Assembly: GCA_019614645.1 (NCBI GenBank)
Contig: JABWDB010000048.1
Coordinates: 798,001 to 862,000 of the forward strand
Length of the DNA stretch: 64,000 nucleotides
Direction: 5' to 3'
From: Stratiolaelaps scimitus
Lineage: Eukaryota > Arthropoda > Arachnida > Mesostigmata > Laelapidae
A program made the translations under genes and the position numbers. The notes beneath the pieces were generated by a model. That model saw only the letters and a program-made list of their open reading frames with translations, searched no databases and was not told the DNA's origin. Positions 41,864-53,679 of the stretch are shown one piece after another. Each line of letters opens with the position of its first letter. Within the stretch, counting starts at the first letter, position 1.

Positions 41864-43799
41864 ATGATGTCGATGATGCCGACATGTCGACGTTGTTCTC
41901 AAGTACTTCTGGTGCTTGTAGTGATAACAGAACGGTCAGTTTCTTGGGGGAGACACCAGTGGACGACTTCGTCGCCTCGGGGGACACCCTGCAGCAGTGA
42001 CTGGTCCATTACGAGCTCGGATCGGATTTCGGTTGGCGTTTCGCAAGCTGAAGATGTTCGGCATTGTCCCGAATTAAACAATACGATTGCCTACGGAATA
42101 TTTATCGGTAAGCTTTTGAGTGGAACTAATAGTGAGGGTTGTTAACTTGATGTAATAGATAGCGTGTAAAGGTAAAGGTTTATTGGTTTTATAAAAGGAG
42201 CTGTAATTTTTCAATGCTTAAGCTCTCTGATAGGTTGGCTATCAGCTTGCCGCCTATACATTCGTGATCAACATTTTTACGCGTGAATAGATACGCGTGC
42301 GCACATATCTCGGCTAGATTTAGCTACAAGACATACACACACACATACATATACCGCGATATGACTATTGTTTGTTTTCTATTGATAAGCTAAGGGCCAA
42401 CAATTGTACCCGGTCAATATGTGTAGATAGCATTTGAGTGTACTGGTAAGTATGCCCATGAGCCAGGGACTCGGAGGGGCCTAATTGACTAGAGAAGTTC
42501 TTTACAGACAGCCTGATAGCATGAACAAAAGGCACCCGCAAAAATGCTGACAAAGATGTGAAGTAAAATTTAGTTATAAAGAATAGTTTTTTTAATGACA
42601 AATACTAGAATGTGCGTATATATAATAATTGTTTTTCGAGCTGACCCTCAGCTGTTCCCCTATCTGACAGGCCTCAGCTCTTAACCTTTTAGGTATTACT
42701 ATGAGGACCTGTCGGGGCCACCTTTGCTTATTCTCTTCCTTACTCGTACTCGAATGTGCGTATATATATATATATATATATATGATTATTTCTTAAGATC
42801 GTACCCCAATCTGAACGTAAGAGAGACTTCTCAACGTGTCATAGATGAGAGAGGCGTAGAGAGGAACATTTCGAGGACGTCACCCTTTGTCGGAGAGCCA
42901 TCTTGGCTCTCGGGAGAAGGATGACCAGAAAGGGATTATCGCCGACGAACTTATAAAGGACTACACTTGTTCACTAAGGGACCAAGTTCGGTGGTTTCAT
43001 AGAGAGAAGTAGTTGAAGTCGTCGTTTCGGCGATTATCATCGAATATTGCACCAACAGATCAGTGGGTTCCCGATGACGGATCATGCACGAACCAGCGCT
43101 TGTTTTCGAGCCGAAAGTCATCGAGTGAATGATACACCTCTGATGTCAGCGCGGTGGTGGCGGTTGGACGGTGGTCAGCTAAGTGGTGTCTGGCTGCGAC
43201 AAGCCGGTGTCCGCCACCTTGTTCGAGCTGTCTCGCGACGACCTGGTGACAGACATTGAGGAGGAGCTTGTTAAGCATTGTCAAAAAAAACCTCCAGTTC
43301 GTTTAATAAACCAAATGCATTGTATTGCCGAAGATCATCGTGAGGAGATTTATAGAAATAAACCTGCTACACATATTGTGATCCAATAGGTACACATATC
43401 GTACACATATAGCGCATGCACATGATGCTTACCTATATCTCTATATATATCTTGAGGTAGGCGTCTGGAGACGTCCGAGATGTAACTAATAATACATGTC
43501 CATGTTATCTATTGGCAGGTGTTGAACTCTTGGAAGAGCAGTGCCGGGGTAACAAGCTGTATCAGACCTTCAGCCCGAAGTACATTCGATGCCGATTCCT
43601 TGACAACGATTACGAGGTCTACCCAAAGGGGATATATCCCGTCATTATCTCCCCAACGAGTCGCGTTTACGGCCAGTGCGTGTCCAGTGCAGCATTTGAA
43701 GATGAAATGGACGCTGATGACCTTAGACACGATCCACTTCGAAGGGCGTGCGGAAATTGTATCGATAAACAAGTGAAGTCATTCTTGAAGACCTGCTAA
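41864..43799 (+). CDS. Gene C: putatively secreted Cys-rich protein, family not recognised
   Basis: Two exons, 41864-42107 and 43519-43799, encode about 174 aa. The donor ATCG|GTAAGC and acceptor TTGGCAG|GTGTTG join in phase 1 as I-F-I-G-V-E-L-L-E. The N-terminus is a plausible signal peptide (MSMMPTCRRCSQVLLVLVVI). The mature region has about nine cysteines, including EEQC, YIRC, VYGQC, RRACGNC and a C-terminal KTC. An acidic segment EDEMDADDL precedes the last Cys cluster. I chose this frame over two alternative open frames in exon 2 because it alone splices in frame with exon 1 and has protein-like composition. It converges on gene D. Function unknown. The intron holds a SINE-A fragment, a foldback-family copy and a SINE-A-like copy at 43147-43325. 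A second possible start lies one codon downstream. Confidence 0.6.
42628..42745 (+). repeat. Foldback repeat family copy in the gene C intron
   Basis: It begins ttgtttttcgagctgaccct and continues into the internal unit (ctgtcggggccacctttgct). The sequence gaatgtgcgtatatata occurs on both sides (about 42609 and 42751), which looks like a target-site duplication. Confidence 0.65.
43147..43325 (+). mobile_element. SINE-A-like copy in the gene C intron
   Basis: Starts tcagcgcggtggtggcggtt and contains cttgttcgagctgtctcgcg, gagcttgttaagcattgtca and gttcgtttaataaaccaaat. It is longer and more diverged than the typical copy. Confidence 0.55.
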
Positions 43800-43974
43800 C
43801 TTGAAAATTCTATTTGTTCGCAAAGTGTCCTTGCAGACTGACTATACGCACTATTATATATATATATATATATAGATGACGATATTGGGACGACTGAAGA
43901 TGAGGATCCGCAGCCTATCTGATATGGAAGAGGTATAGGCTCTGCCTGTCAATGTCGGTTACTTTTCTTTCGGT

Positions 43975-44063
43975 TCGAGCCCTGCTGCGCGATGACATAT
44001 AGGAGAGCTTAACGATTGGAAAATTGCAGCTCCTTTAATAAACCAATAAAGCCTTTACCTTTC
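43975..44063 (+). mobile_element. 5'-truncated SINE-A copy downstream of gene C
   Basis: It has B box ggttcgagccctgc, then gagcttaacgattggaaaat and a tail with AATAAA at 44037-44042 and 44045-44050. These are the first AATAAA motifs after the gene C stop at 43799. Confidence 0.7.
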
Positions 44064-44519
44064 TCAGCCTGCTCACAGTGTATGGCAGAACTTATTAACC
44101 TTTTTATCGTGTGGCTCTGTATATCGAATGTTTGCTGGACGTCGATATCAATCGGCCTCATTACGAGTCTAGTCACTGGCGAGTCACGAGTTTGACGAAG
44201 AAGGGGTGATTAATTAAGTTGCCTCTAGTTGATGACAGTTGTTTAGCGTATAGGAACTCAGTGGCAACTCGCGGTCTCCTTCTCTTAGCTGTTGATCGTC
44301 TGTTATATGACGGGCCTCGGAATCATGTCGGTATCACTGGAAGAAGCTACTGAGGCAATCTTTTGACTTCGTGATACTAGCCTTTAGTACTGCCTGCAGA
44401 GAATGTTTCTCAGGTTTGTTGTTCAGAATCTCGTTGTTTCTCGACCTTAAGCGTTAGAAAATGTTTTCTTGGTATATTTTAGATATTTTCTTCAGAACTG
44501 AAGGTTTACAGTGCTCAAC

Positions 44520-44630
44520 AAGTTGTCCTTATAGGTCACCACACAGCGGGACAAATCAAACATGCGGGCTCCGGCATTTTTAAAGCCAGCGACTTGGCCA
44601 CCGTCCAAGCCACCGCGGTGACGGCCAGCA
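44520..44630 (-). mobile_element. Diverged SINE-A head fragment
   Basis: It contains ttataggtcaccacacagcg and gtccaagccaccgcggtgac, the reverse of the SINE-A head, and abuts a (TA)n run. Confidence 0.5.
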
Positions 44631-44647
44631 TATATATATATATATAG

Positions 44648-44936
44648 TAATAAAATATCGTTTATTCAAACATACGGTAGGTCGGTATTTCTAGGGATTA
44701 TGGGGGGGGGGGGGGGGTGAGGACGACAATGTCCCGAGGAAGGCGATGGCATTGCCTCTCTGCACGGCGAGGGACAGGCGCTGCAGGAGGAAAGAGCCAG
44801 CGCGCTTGTCCCCGGTGGCGCGGATCAGCCTATGGTAGACCCCCTCGAGGAAGTTCGCAGTGAGAGGGCCGTGCCCGCCCAAGGTCTCAAAGGCAAGGGG
44901 GGAAAACAGGTGGGTTGCTTGGAGTGCGGCGTACAT
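44648..44936 (-). mobile_element. 5'-truncated RLE-type LINE insertion
   Basis: On the minus strand it encodes the last about 75 residues of the LINE protein (ALQATHLFSPLAFETLGGHG ... FLGTLSSS), then a poly(C) run, ccctagaaat and gtttgaataaac. It is nearly identical to 52020-52285, so it is recent. (TA)n borders it on both sides. It is truncated at its 5' end, as is typical of target-primed reverse transcription. Confidence 0.8.
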
Positions 44937-45512
44937 ATATATATAATGTCAGGTCTCGATCAACCGCCACTCCCGGTACCTAACCATTGAGCACGACAGT
45001 GTCCATTTCGATAGCGGTTAGTGCCCGCTCCGCCGCCTCTGTTCTTGCGGGTATATTTACGGTTTACGTAGGTTGTCCACTCGCCGACGCTTATCAGGCA
45101 GCATAAACGGTGGCGACAATAACACTCGTAATCCCAGCCTGATATGGCGTTTATGTATGATCAAGCTGTAGATCCAACCGACACATTGCGGGTCAACTTG
45201 CTACTGGTCGCGCATGTTGCGGAGATCAGCGTGTCTTGTCGAAGCTATACATAGCCAACTAACAAAATCGGTTAATGCTTATAGCCAGCGTTTAATGTTT
45301 AACTCTCCGAGATCATGATACGTTTTGGTTACGTTCGTATCAAAATTAGAGGGGCACAAGCTGTGTTTCGTGCCGATTGCGCAGTATAAAGGTTAAGATT
45401 AAATTGATCTAATTAATTTGATTTGAGGCGAGCAGTTAGCTTCACAACAAATGACCACACTCAAGGGTGACTATCTGAATTAAGAACTTGACTATGAGAT
45501 ATGACATTTCAC

Positions 45513-45518
45513 TTTATT
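45513..45518 (-). promoter_or_regulatory. Candidate poly(A) signal of gene D
   Basis: AATAAA on the minus strand about 160 nt past the gene D stop codon. Confidence 0.4.
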
Positions 45519-45677
45519 AATTGTATACAAGAAAGCCGCTTGATTTGTCGTCGACTTAAACGTCACAACACGAAAAGGAATACATGTTAACACAAAATCG
45601 TTATATTCTTGTCCGATTTGAGCATTGCTCCTTTACCAGAGACGATCACCATCATTATCATCATAGCATAGCACATC

Positions 45678-48600
45678 TCAATGCTGAAGAGAGCACTCCG
45701 CCTCGACGGTTGTGTAGTTAAGCATCTGATAGTCTTTACCAATGTTTGCCATGCCAATCCAGCCTTCGTGCATGATAAGCTCGATAGATGAGAAGTTCGG
45801 GTTGTCCTCTATTAGATCCGGCTGTTTGAAGGTGTAAAGATAAGAGCAAGCCACATAGACACATGGCAACAAGAGTCACTGTAGTTTAGTAATTGTAATT
45901 AGTAATAGTAATAATACATTTAATAAGAATAATAATAATAGACAATACTGAGGTTAAAAATCGTACGATGGTTATGCTTGAATCTGTCTAGAAACTCAAA
46001 ACAAGAAGATAAATAGCACAATTACATGTACATGACATAAAACTACCATTGTTCCTGTAATAGTGATAATTATACAATATCAACTGTTTATATGCCGTGT
46101 ATATGCGATAGACGATACCGACGACTCGAATGTATTGCTAATGTTGAATTAGGTTCGACCGCCGATTGTAGCGACCACATGGTGTAATACGCCGTGGTTT
46201 ATGTATATTACTTGTATCAGAAATATGTTGTGTGCTATGGAAAAATGGGATCCTGAAGATTTGTCCAACGGCAAAATTTGTCTCAACGCTGATCTGAAGC
46301 TCTTGGTTGCAGAGGTTAAGGTTAAAGGTTTTATTTGTTTACTAAAGCAACTGCAGGTTAGTGTGTTTTAGTGGTCCTTATTTTGTAGGGTTTGTTATTC
46401 GCGGCAACCTAAGGCGAAGCCTTAGGCGGAGAACTAAATAATTTATCTCAGGCCTAAGTGTTGCTCTCGCTTCGACCTTCTTCAACAAAAGGTTACGTAC
46501 GGGGAAGTTGAAAGGCAGTTTAACTCCGAACGAAGACACAGATCTCGCACACGATCGCCGAAAATTGTAGGTCGAACCCTAACAAGCATATCGTGCGAAA
46601 GCGCCTAGATCAAGTATCGGCAAAATTATTCATTGTGGCCGCTTATCTCGCAAAGGAAGAAGACCGGGCTTTGTGTCGCCAACGGCTAAAAACGAAACTT
46701 TTGATGCTGAATTGCTCATATTATCCTGGTAAGCGCACGAATTCGGCAGGTAACTGCCACAGTATAATTGTGTAACTTAGAACTTTAGTAGCAAATTTCG
46801 ACAAAATACGACACACAAGTTACTTAATTTGTACAACTGTACTTACGGTCGTCGTCTCGTGGATGACACGACAGATCTGACCATTACAAATTGACACTTG
46901 TAGCAAAGGTTTGCTAAAGTCTATCATAGCCACGACCGTCACTGTTGATACAAGCTGGGCCTTTCCGGTACCCGGTACGGTGAACTCGGTCGAGGTGCAG
47001 TTGAAGTTCTGAAGAACCTTGCTCGACCCATTCAGCCAGGTTTTTAGGTTCAACCGATCGCTGCAATAGCAGTTAAATTCGATAGGGCCCCAGGAGTGAA
47101 GGAAAATGCTTTACTGGTTTACTAAACGGAACTGCAGTTTGACAATGGTTAAATTCTCTTATAGGTAATATCGAGATTTCATTTCAACCCAAGCCTGCAG
47201 GCGACAGCGTCAAGGTTAAGAACATCAAGGGAGAGGATTTTCGTTTGCGGCCGAAGGGACCCCTACCAGCTCGAATCAGACGTTTTTCAGTACTTACCCG
47301 TACGGCGGAGATATGACACTAATCACGCAAAATTTACATTTTCCAAAGGTTAAGGCACGATTCGAAGCTGAGATCAGAGTCAGATCCCCACCAGCAACGC
47401 GATGTCCCTAGGTACTGTGACGTTACTATTTAAGCCCGTAACGGGACTGACCTAACGGATACGACAGATTTAGTTAAGGGGGGGGGGGCTCAGAAAAGCG
47501 CTCGCGTACTTCGCACTAGACGACACTCACATCAGCTCGGCGTTTGATAGTCTGCTTAATTGGTACTTACACCGTGACATTACTGCTTGCCTCTGGGAAC
47601 AAGAAAATCTGCTGCGATTTACTTGCACAGTGCTCCATCGTAAACAACACCATTGTTTTATATCTTGTGCTTGGAAAGATCATTGAGACAAAGCTCGTAC
47701 GAATATTCGCCTTCTCTGTTATTTGCTGTGGAAGGCGTAACGTCACCGTCCACTGAAACAAACGCCAACAAACACAGCACACGACGATCCCATTTTTATA
47801 GAAAGCTAATTAAAAAAAACAAACGCAAATGAATGCTCCCGTAATATACGTTTTTCTATACAGGTATGGCTGATAGGTTGAACAATTCATCAGCTTCTTC
47901 AATTCGTCAATTTTATAGCGCCACCCATCGACGAATCGAGGAAGTGGACCTACCTCAATCTGCAGGTCTCTGTGAACATCTGACTTGGACGAGACATCAG
48001 TTGTGGTCTTCACTGCTAGATGATCTAAAGACGTTGTTCTTGTTGGACACTCGAACGGTTGACGTGGAGGGGGTGATCCCAAGGTTGCGCCGTGGCCCTG
48101 ATTGCTCTTTTTGCCGTTCATGACGAAGTAGGCAATGATTCCAACGGCGACGACGACTACGACAATGAACAACACCGTTGCCTTCGAGATGCCTCTAAAA
48201 CGAAATGCGAACAGTGTTACTCAAGGGACTAACGGGCTGGATGAACCCAAAGGATATTTACGCATATCGACGTATACCTTCGTACGTGTATAAACGTTTC
48301 GCGAGTCACACGCTTCTGTGTGACTCCCTCAACGATCAAGCCAATACAGCAGCACCCGGGAACTCGCCCGTGAAGCGATTACCTCTAGCCAACTGCCTCT
48401 TGATCATCAAGATTATATAGAATCGTTGTTCAGTGTTACAATGTAGCCTCGGCTGCTTTATACCGAATCGGACAGCGATCTTGAGTTGGCCAGATCAGGA
48501 CCATTTGATAGGCCTCGAATCGAGTCTGTCCTTCCGACATTCCTTCACATTATCTAGCCGAGAGAAGCGACTTTGTGCGGTCTTCTGAAGAGCTCACTGC

Positions 48601-50415
48601 TCATCATCCAGGTGTCTACACCTATACTGTTCCTCCCAGATGCCCTATGAAGACTTGAGAAGACAGCACGAAGAAGACAATAGTGGTTGCGGAACTGCCC
48701 TTCGTCGGAACTTCCGGCGCGCACATTTGCCGTAACAAACACGAGAGCATACCACGAGCTGTACACTGTACGCTCGATTAATGGACTTCACAAGTAGGGT
48801 TCACAAACTGTCAGAACAGAGTGTTCTGTAAAGGATGATGTCGTGCAAAAAATTCTGTCCCTACTGTGGATTGCTATTCGCTGTGCTCGTATGAGTCGGT
48901 ATTAACAGCTCGGTAGAGGCTGATTCATCGCTAACCATATTATTGGCTTGGTTACGATTGGTATAACCTAACTCGCAAACTGTAAGTAACACCCCTCAGC
49001 CTAAAGTCATCCTCTTAATGCTTGGCGACCTCCTACGTGAATGTGTACGATCACTATTCAACATATGCTCAGAGGGGGAGCTCTCCCGAAATCCACCTAT
49101 AGCCGATACTGTCGTTCTATCGTAATAAACTGGTTAGTTCGCTCCCGAGAGTACAACCAGCTCGAATTTCCACACTGCTTAAGCGATATCTGGCCAAGAG
49201 GTGCGAAGCGACATGTGCACGATAGGCGATTTCCGTGTCATCTTACGAGTAATGTGTCGATAACGCGAGAAAGAAAGAATTACTAAGTATCCACAAATGA
49301 TTACGTTTGCACAGTTTCTTCCCAACGAAGTACACCGTTCGTATTCCTTTGTTATATAGAGAAACGCTGTGTCCTCTAACCTTCTCTCTCTTCCACGCCT
49401 GCGTCAGATTAAGCATCACTGAATTGAATGCATAGCTGTTCTTAACGATTACACTGGCAATAACTACAACAATAATAATAATAATGATAACACCTGGATA
49501 ACCATTAATTCGAAACGTAATGCTTTGTTCTGCGCGATCCCGAGATTGTCAATTTCTGGCGAGAATGACGGATGATGGTGGTGATACGAACCTCGATTTT
49601 TCAGCAGTGCGAATAGTCGTCGACTCGGGATCAAGACGCTCACCGAATATGTGTCGAAGGTCATCGCGTCGATCGTGTACCGGGCTGTGCCTAAGGATGC
49701 TTTTTGAGGTCAGGCCACTTACGACCGACTGGCTACTCTTTGATGTAACGGTGCTTGTTGTACGGCTGCTTGTTATCGTCTGGCTATCAGATGGGGGCGA
49801 AGGTAGTTTACTGCCAGGTTTAGCCTTGTCATCAGGAGGTTTCATGTTGGGCGTTTTACCAACAGTGTTGGCTTTGGGCGACCTGATAACAGCCGTAGGC
49901 TTCGATGTTCTCGCAATGTTCTTGGCCTCTTGTGTCCTTGGAGGACTCTTTCCACCAGGTGTCCTTACAGCACTCCTTCGATCAGGTGTCATCACACCGC
50001 CCTTTTTATCAGGTGTCTTCTGATCGCTTTTGGGATCAGGTGACCCCAGAACGCTCTTCGGATCAGGTGACCTTGGAGAGCTCTTTCGATCAGGTGACCT
50101 TAGAGAACTCTTCGGATCAGGATCAGGTGACCTCAGAGAGCTCTTCGGATCAGGATCAGGTGACCTTAGAGAGCTCTTTCGGTCAGGTGACCTTCGAGAG
50201 CTCTTCGGATCAGGATCAGGTGACCTTCGAGAGCTCTTTCGGTCAGGTGACTTTAGAGAGCTCTTCGGATCAGGTGACCTTAGAGAGCTCTTCGGATCAG
50301 ATGTCGACAAGGCGCTCTCAGTTTCAGGCGTTTGGGTAGCACTTTTAGCTTCGGGGGTCCTATAAAGATTGTCAGCGGAACTCCTCCTTCGTGTCGGATC
50401 ATCCTTTTTTTCCAT
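45678..50415 (-). CDS. Gene D: type II membrane protein with SPDxK-repeat cytoplasmic tail, family not recognised
   Basis: Five exons: 50415-49592, 48194-47954, 47752-47571, 47060-46847 and 45821-45678, giving about 534 aa. Exon 1 encodes a very basic, Ser/Pro-rich 274-residue cytoplasmic tail with about a dozen imperfect units of the type SPDPKSSLR or SPDRKSSRR, fading into TPDKK and TPDRR. Exon 2 supplies one membrane segment (about residues 280-300, VLFIVVVVVAVGIIAYFV), then MNGKK. The remaining three exons encode a beta-rich ectodomain with sequons NVT, NGS, NCT and NYT, and paired cysteines. The absence of a signal peptide and the position of the sequons argue for type II orientation. 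Gene E has the same exon order and phases (2,0,2,0), and exons 3 and 5 of identical length (182 and 144 nt). The exon 1 donor is an unusual GTTCGT. The S/T-P-x-K/R units look like proline-directed kinase sites. Function unknown. Confidence 0.78.
49975..50300 (-). repeat. Coding tandem repeat in gene D exon 1
   Basis: Units of 27 nt (gatcaggtgaccttagagag plus ctcttcg on the plus strand), some extended by a gatcag hexamer, encode SPDPKSSLR-type motifs. The units are closest to each other in the centre and decay toward the 3' end, which suggests expansion by unequal exchange. Confidence 0.85.
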
Positions 50416-51445
50416 AGCACGTGGTCACGACTTGACCCCCCCAGCAACCTCCTCCCCGGTCAAATACAACCTTCGTTGTTGACCCAAATGATTCTATCTA
50501 AAGTGGCCATACTCCCGGTAAAGTAGATTTTCCTGTACAACTGATTCCCTAAGACAAACCCCCATTAAATGCAAATAAGCCACGGTGAGGATCGAACCAG
50601 CGCACCCTCACACTTCTTGTGGTCATTATCTACTTAAAACATTTTAACGTGCCAATGGATACCTCCTACGTATGAGAAACAAAAGACCCCTCGCTCATCT
50701 TGAGCGAGGCTATCTTCCGCGATTGTGATAATTCGAGCGGATTATGAAGCTCTTGTGAAAAGCCCTGGTTGAAATGTCAACGGAATGATCGACGACATTG
50801 AAATATCTTCATCTCATCACCATAGCCAGAGAGAATACCGATGGACATGGCACTCTCGCGCAGCCATCTGCAATTATTATTATTATTATTATTCTAACTG
50901 TGAGGTAAAAGTAAAGGCTTTTCTGATTTATTAAAGGAACTGCAGTTTTACAATGAGTAAGTTTTCTGGATGTCATCACTTCACGGTGGTCAAACCTAAA
51001 TAGGTCGAAGGGAAAAAACATAGCATCCCTATCCTACCACTGTTCTTGTGATAAACAGTTACTAAAGTCTGCCAATGGACTGGTGCTGGTAAGTTCTCTT
51101 GTGCTGGATATCGAAGACCTTTACAAAGCCTAATATCTAACACTTTGAAAAAGCTTGCCTAATGCTTCTTGGTGCCTATAATTAGACCTATGCTTATATT
51201 ACGCCCCCTCATTCGTATACGACATCTTCAGGTCGAAAAACAGCAGGAATGAGCATGGAATATAATTGACACACTTCTCCTTTTCTCCCCGAAGCAGATC
51301 GTTACGTCGTAGCCTTAATAAGGGTGACGACAGATCATGATAACAGTGGCTAATGTCCATCCACCGTTGCGGGCCATAGGGACGCTACGAGTAGATTTGC
51401 TTCTATATTAAGTTATTTGTTAAAAAATACAGTAATTAGGAATTA

Positions 51446-51567
51446 TTTCTAGGGGTTATGGGGGGAGGGATTAGTTGGGGACCGGGCCTGAGGCCGACAT
51501 TGTCAGGAAAAAGGGGATGGCATTGGCCTTTCTGCACAGCGAGGGACAGGCGTTGCAGAAGGAAAGA
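51446..51567 (-). mobile_element. Inverted 3'-end fragment of the RLE-type LINE
   Basis: Reads ctaggggttatggggggagg, then gacattgtcaggaaa and gcgagggacaggcgttgcag, the reverse complement of the LINE 3' end at 52150-52262. It directly abuts the forward copy, making a foldback structure. An ATG-initiated frame from 51458 running into the forward copy is therefore an artefact at its N-terminus. Confidence 0.7.
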
Positions 51568-52290
51568 TTGCAGAAGGCTGCCCTCCTCGCTGCCCTCCTC
51601 GTCCCTTGGTACTGCTCTAGACGATCGCTCCCTCCGCTTCTGTGTGGGCCTTCGCCTCGGGGCCCCTGTAGTTGCGGCCCACAGCTGCGAGCGTTGCGGG
51701 GACCCCGTCGCAACGAATGGCCATCACGGTCTCTCGTGCGAACGCAGCGCCGGTCGCCATCCGCGACACACGATGCTTAATGACACGCTCGTGAGGGCCC
51801 TCCACTCCGCCGGTATTCCTTGCACAAGGGAGCCACAGGGCCTCGACACCTCTGACGGCCGCCGCCCTGACGGCCTCACCCTTGTCCCCTTCCATCGAGG
51901 GCAGCACCTGGTTTGGGACGGCACTGTGGTTGACACTCTAGCACCCTCTTATGTCAACCACTGTGCAACCATCCCCGGTTACGCAGTAGCGCGTGCGGAA
52001 CGGGCAAAGCTAAGGAAGTACGCCGCTCTCCAAGCAACCCACCTGTTTTCCCCCCTTGCCTTTGAGACCTTGGGCGGGCACGGCCCTCTCACTGCGAACT
52101 TCCTCGAGGGGGTCTACCATAGGCTGATCCGCGCCACCGGGGACAAGCGCGCTGGCTCTTTCCTCCTGCAGCGCCTGTCCCTCGCCGTGCAGAGAGGCAA
52201 TGCCATCGCCTTCCTCGGGACATTGTCGTCCTCACCCCCCCCCCCCATAATCCCTAGAAATCCCGCCCTACTGTATGTTTGAATAAATCG
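51568..52290 (+). mobile_element. RLE-type LINE, C-terminal endonuclease domain fragment
   Basis: The open frame (stop at 52280-52282) encodes a Cys/His motif CERCGDPVATNGHHGLSC and then RHPRHTMLNDTLVRALHSAG, RRPDGLTLVPF and HLVWDGTVVDT. The RPD...D arrangement is that expected of the restriction-like endonuclease at the C-terminus of R2/CRE/NeSL/Utopia-type non-LTR retrotransposons. The reverse transcriptase is absent, so the copy is 5'-truncated. The 3' UTR has poly(C), ccctagaaat and GAATAAA. It is nearly identical to the copy at 44648-44936, implying recent activity of a full element elsewhere. The exact clade cannot be fixed by eye. Confidence 0.75.
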
Positions 52291-52885
52291 TGTTGCCTGT
52301 TGTCTGCAACGAATTGTTTCTTTTGCAGAAGGCGTTGCAGAGTAGATTGATGCTCTAAATGTTTAAAGGCATTTCTCTATGGTGAATTCGCATTTTCCAT
52401 AATGGATGATAATTAATGATAATTTTAATAGAATTTAATATGAAAAAGCTTAGACAAAATCCTCCAGAGAATTAACAGCTGAGCGAGAGAGAGAGAGAGA
52501 GTCAGCCAACAAAATAATAATAATAATAATATAATTAACTAATAAATTTCCTTCTTTCAAAAGGTAAACCATATAGACGAATACCAGCTGTGGCAGCTTA
52601 TAGCAGCTGTACGATTACAAGGATATTTGCACACGTATTTCCCGTCAGAGGCATATTTGATAACTTCGACACATGTTCATGTTCCCCGCGCTTAACTAAT
52701 TAGCTCCCATTCATTTGTTAACGGGCGGTACCGTTGGAATCAATAAATCGAATTGAACCTTGTGTCCACGTGCAATATCGCTTACACAGTTTGGCTCGTG
52801 TCACAGGGTTGGAAGTATTTGGCAAGCTGAAATCCCCAATGGTCACTATATCATAGGCGTGTTTTGCCAGCATTGTATGCCACCT

Positions 52886-53068
52886 TTGAAGTTGCAGCTC
52901 CTTTAATAAACCAATAAAGCTTTACCTTTACCTTGTGAAACGCTAGAGGCCGCAGGAGGTTCGAGTTATGCCGCGACGACGTTGCGACGCGTATCGAGAG
53001 AACTTCTTGATCTCTGTAAATAAACTGCACTTTCGTTTATAAACCAATATAACCCTTATCCCTACCTT
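52886..53068 (+). mobile_element. Two adjacent SINE-A fragments
   Basis: 52886-52935 is a 5'-truncated tail (gcagctcctttaataaacca ... ctttacctttacc). The second, 52936-53068, carries a degraded head (ggccgcaggaggttcgagtt) and a diverged tail. The second follows the first directly. Confidence 0.6.
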
Positions 53069-53669
53069 GGTTGTGCCCGACAGAGGGGTTCCGAGAAATC
53101 TAATTGTCAACGTGACACAAAACTCTTCATAGGAGCTGCACTACGGAAAGGATAGGTAACATCAGAACGCCAGTCATCGATTCGAATGAAACTATAATAG
53201 CTTAGTTTATTCAGAATCACTCATCAATCAATCCATAAATAATGTACGACAACACCCAACAGCAGTAAACGCCGACGAACATCCTACTGCCCACACGCCA
53301 TGTCCTTACGAAGGACACGAAGAGTTATAGAAATTCAACATCTATCGTAATTTCTGTCCCAACCGTTCAATCCGCACAGCGAGATTGTATAGACAACACA
53401 TCACGGATGACAAGTGCGCACCCGAGACGACCCCTGGGCAACACATCCCGCGTATATCGAATCGTTCACTGCTCATTGTATGTGCTCAGTATAGCGTATG
53501 CGTGCTCGTTCATGATTGCTGTTCGTACGGATAACAGCATTTCAAGTGTAGCTCAAATAATTTCGCATGCACCAGCGCATAACCCATAAACATAGCAATC
53601 GTAATCGACGGCCTTTTTTGTGCATTACCCTTGAAATATTCTCGAATATATCATCCCCTCAGGAATATC

Positions 53670-53679
53670 TAGTATGGTT
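53670..53679. repeat. Target-site duplication, left copy
   Basis: tagtatggtt, repeated exactly at 54178-54187 on the other side of the foldback element. Confidence 0.75.

Noticed and set aside
49940..50340. CRISPR-like array
   Set aside because: The regular 27-33 nt periodicity is a coding repeat with no unique spacers, in a eukaryotic exon.
49905..50365. Two overlapping plus-strand open frames with periodic GSGDLRELF-like sequence
   Set aside because: They are antisense shadows of the gene D exon 1 tandem repeat; the minus-strand frame has a start codon and splices to the membrane exon.
51458..51590. N-terminal part of the long LINE frame
   Set aside because: This portion is antisense of the LINE 3' end created by the inverted fragment, so it is not original protein sequence.
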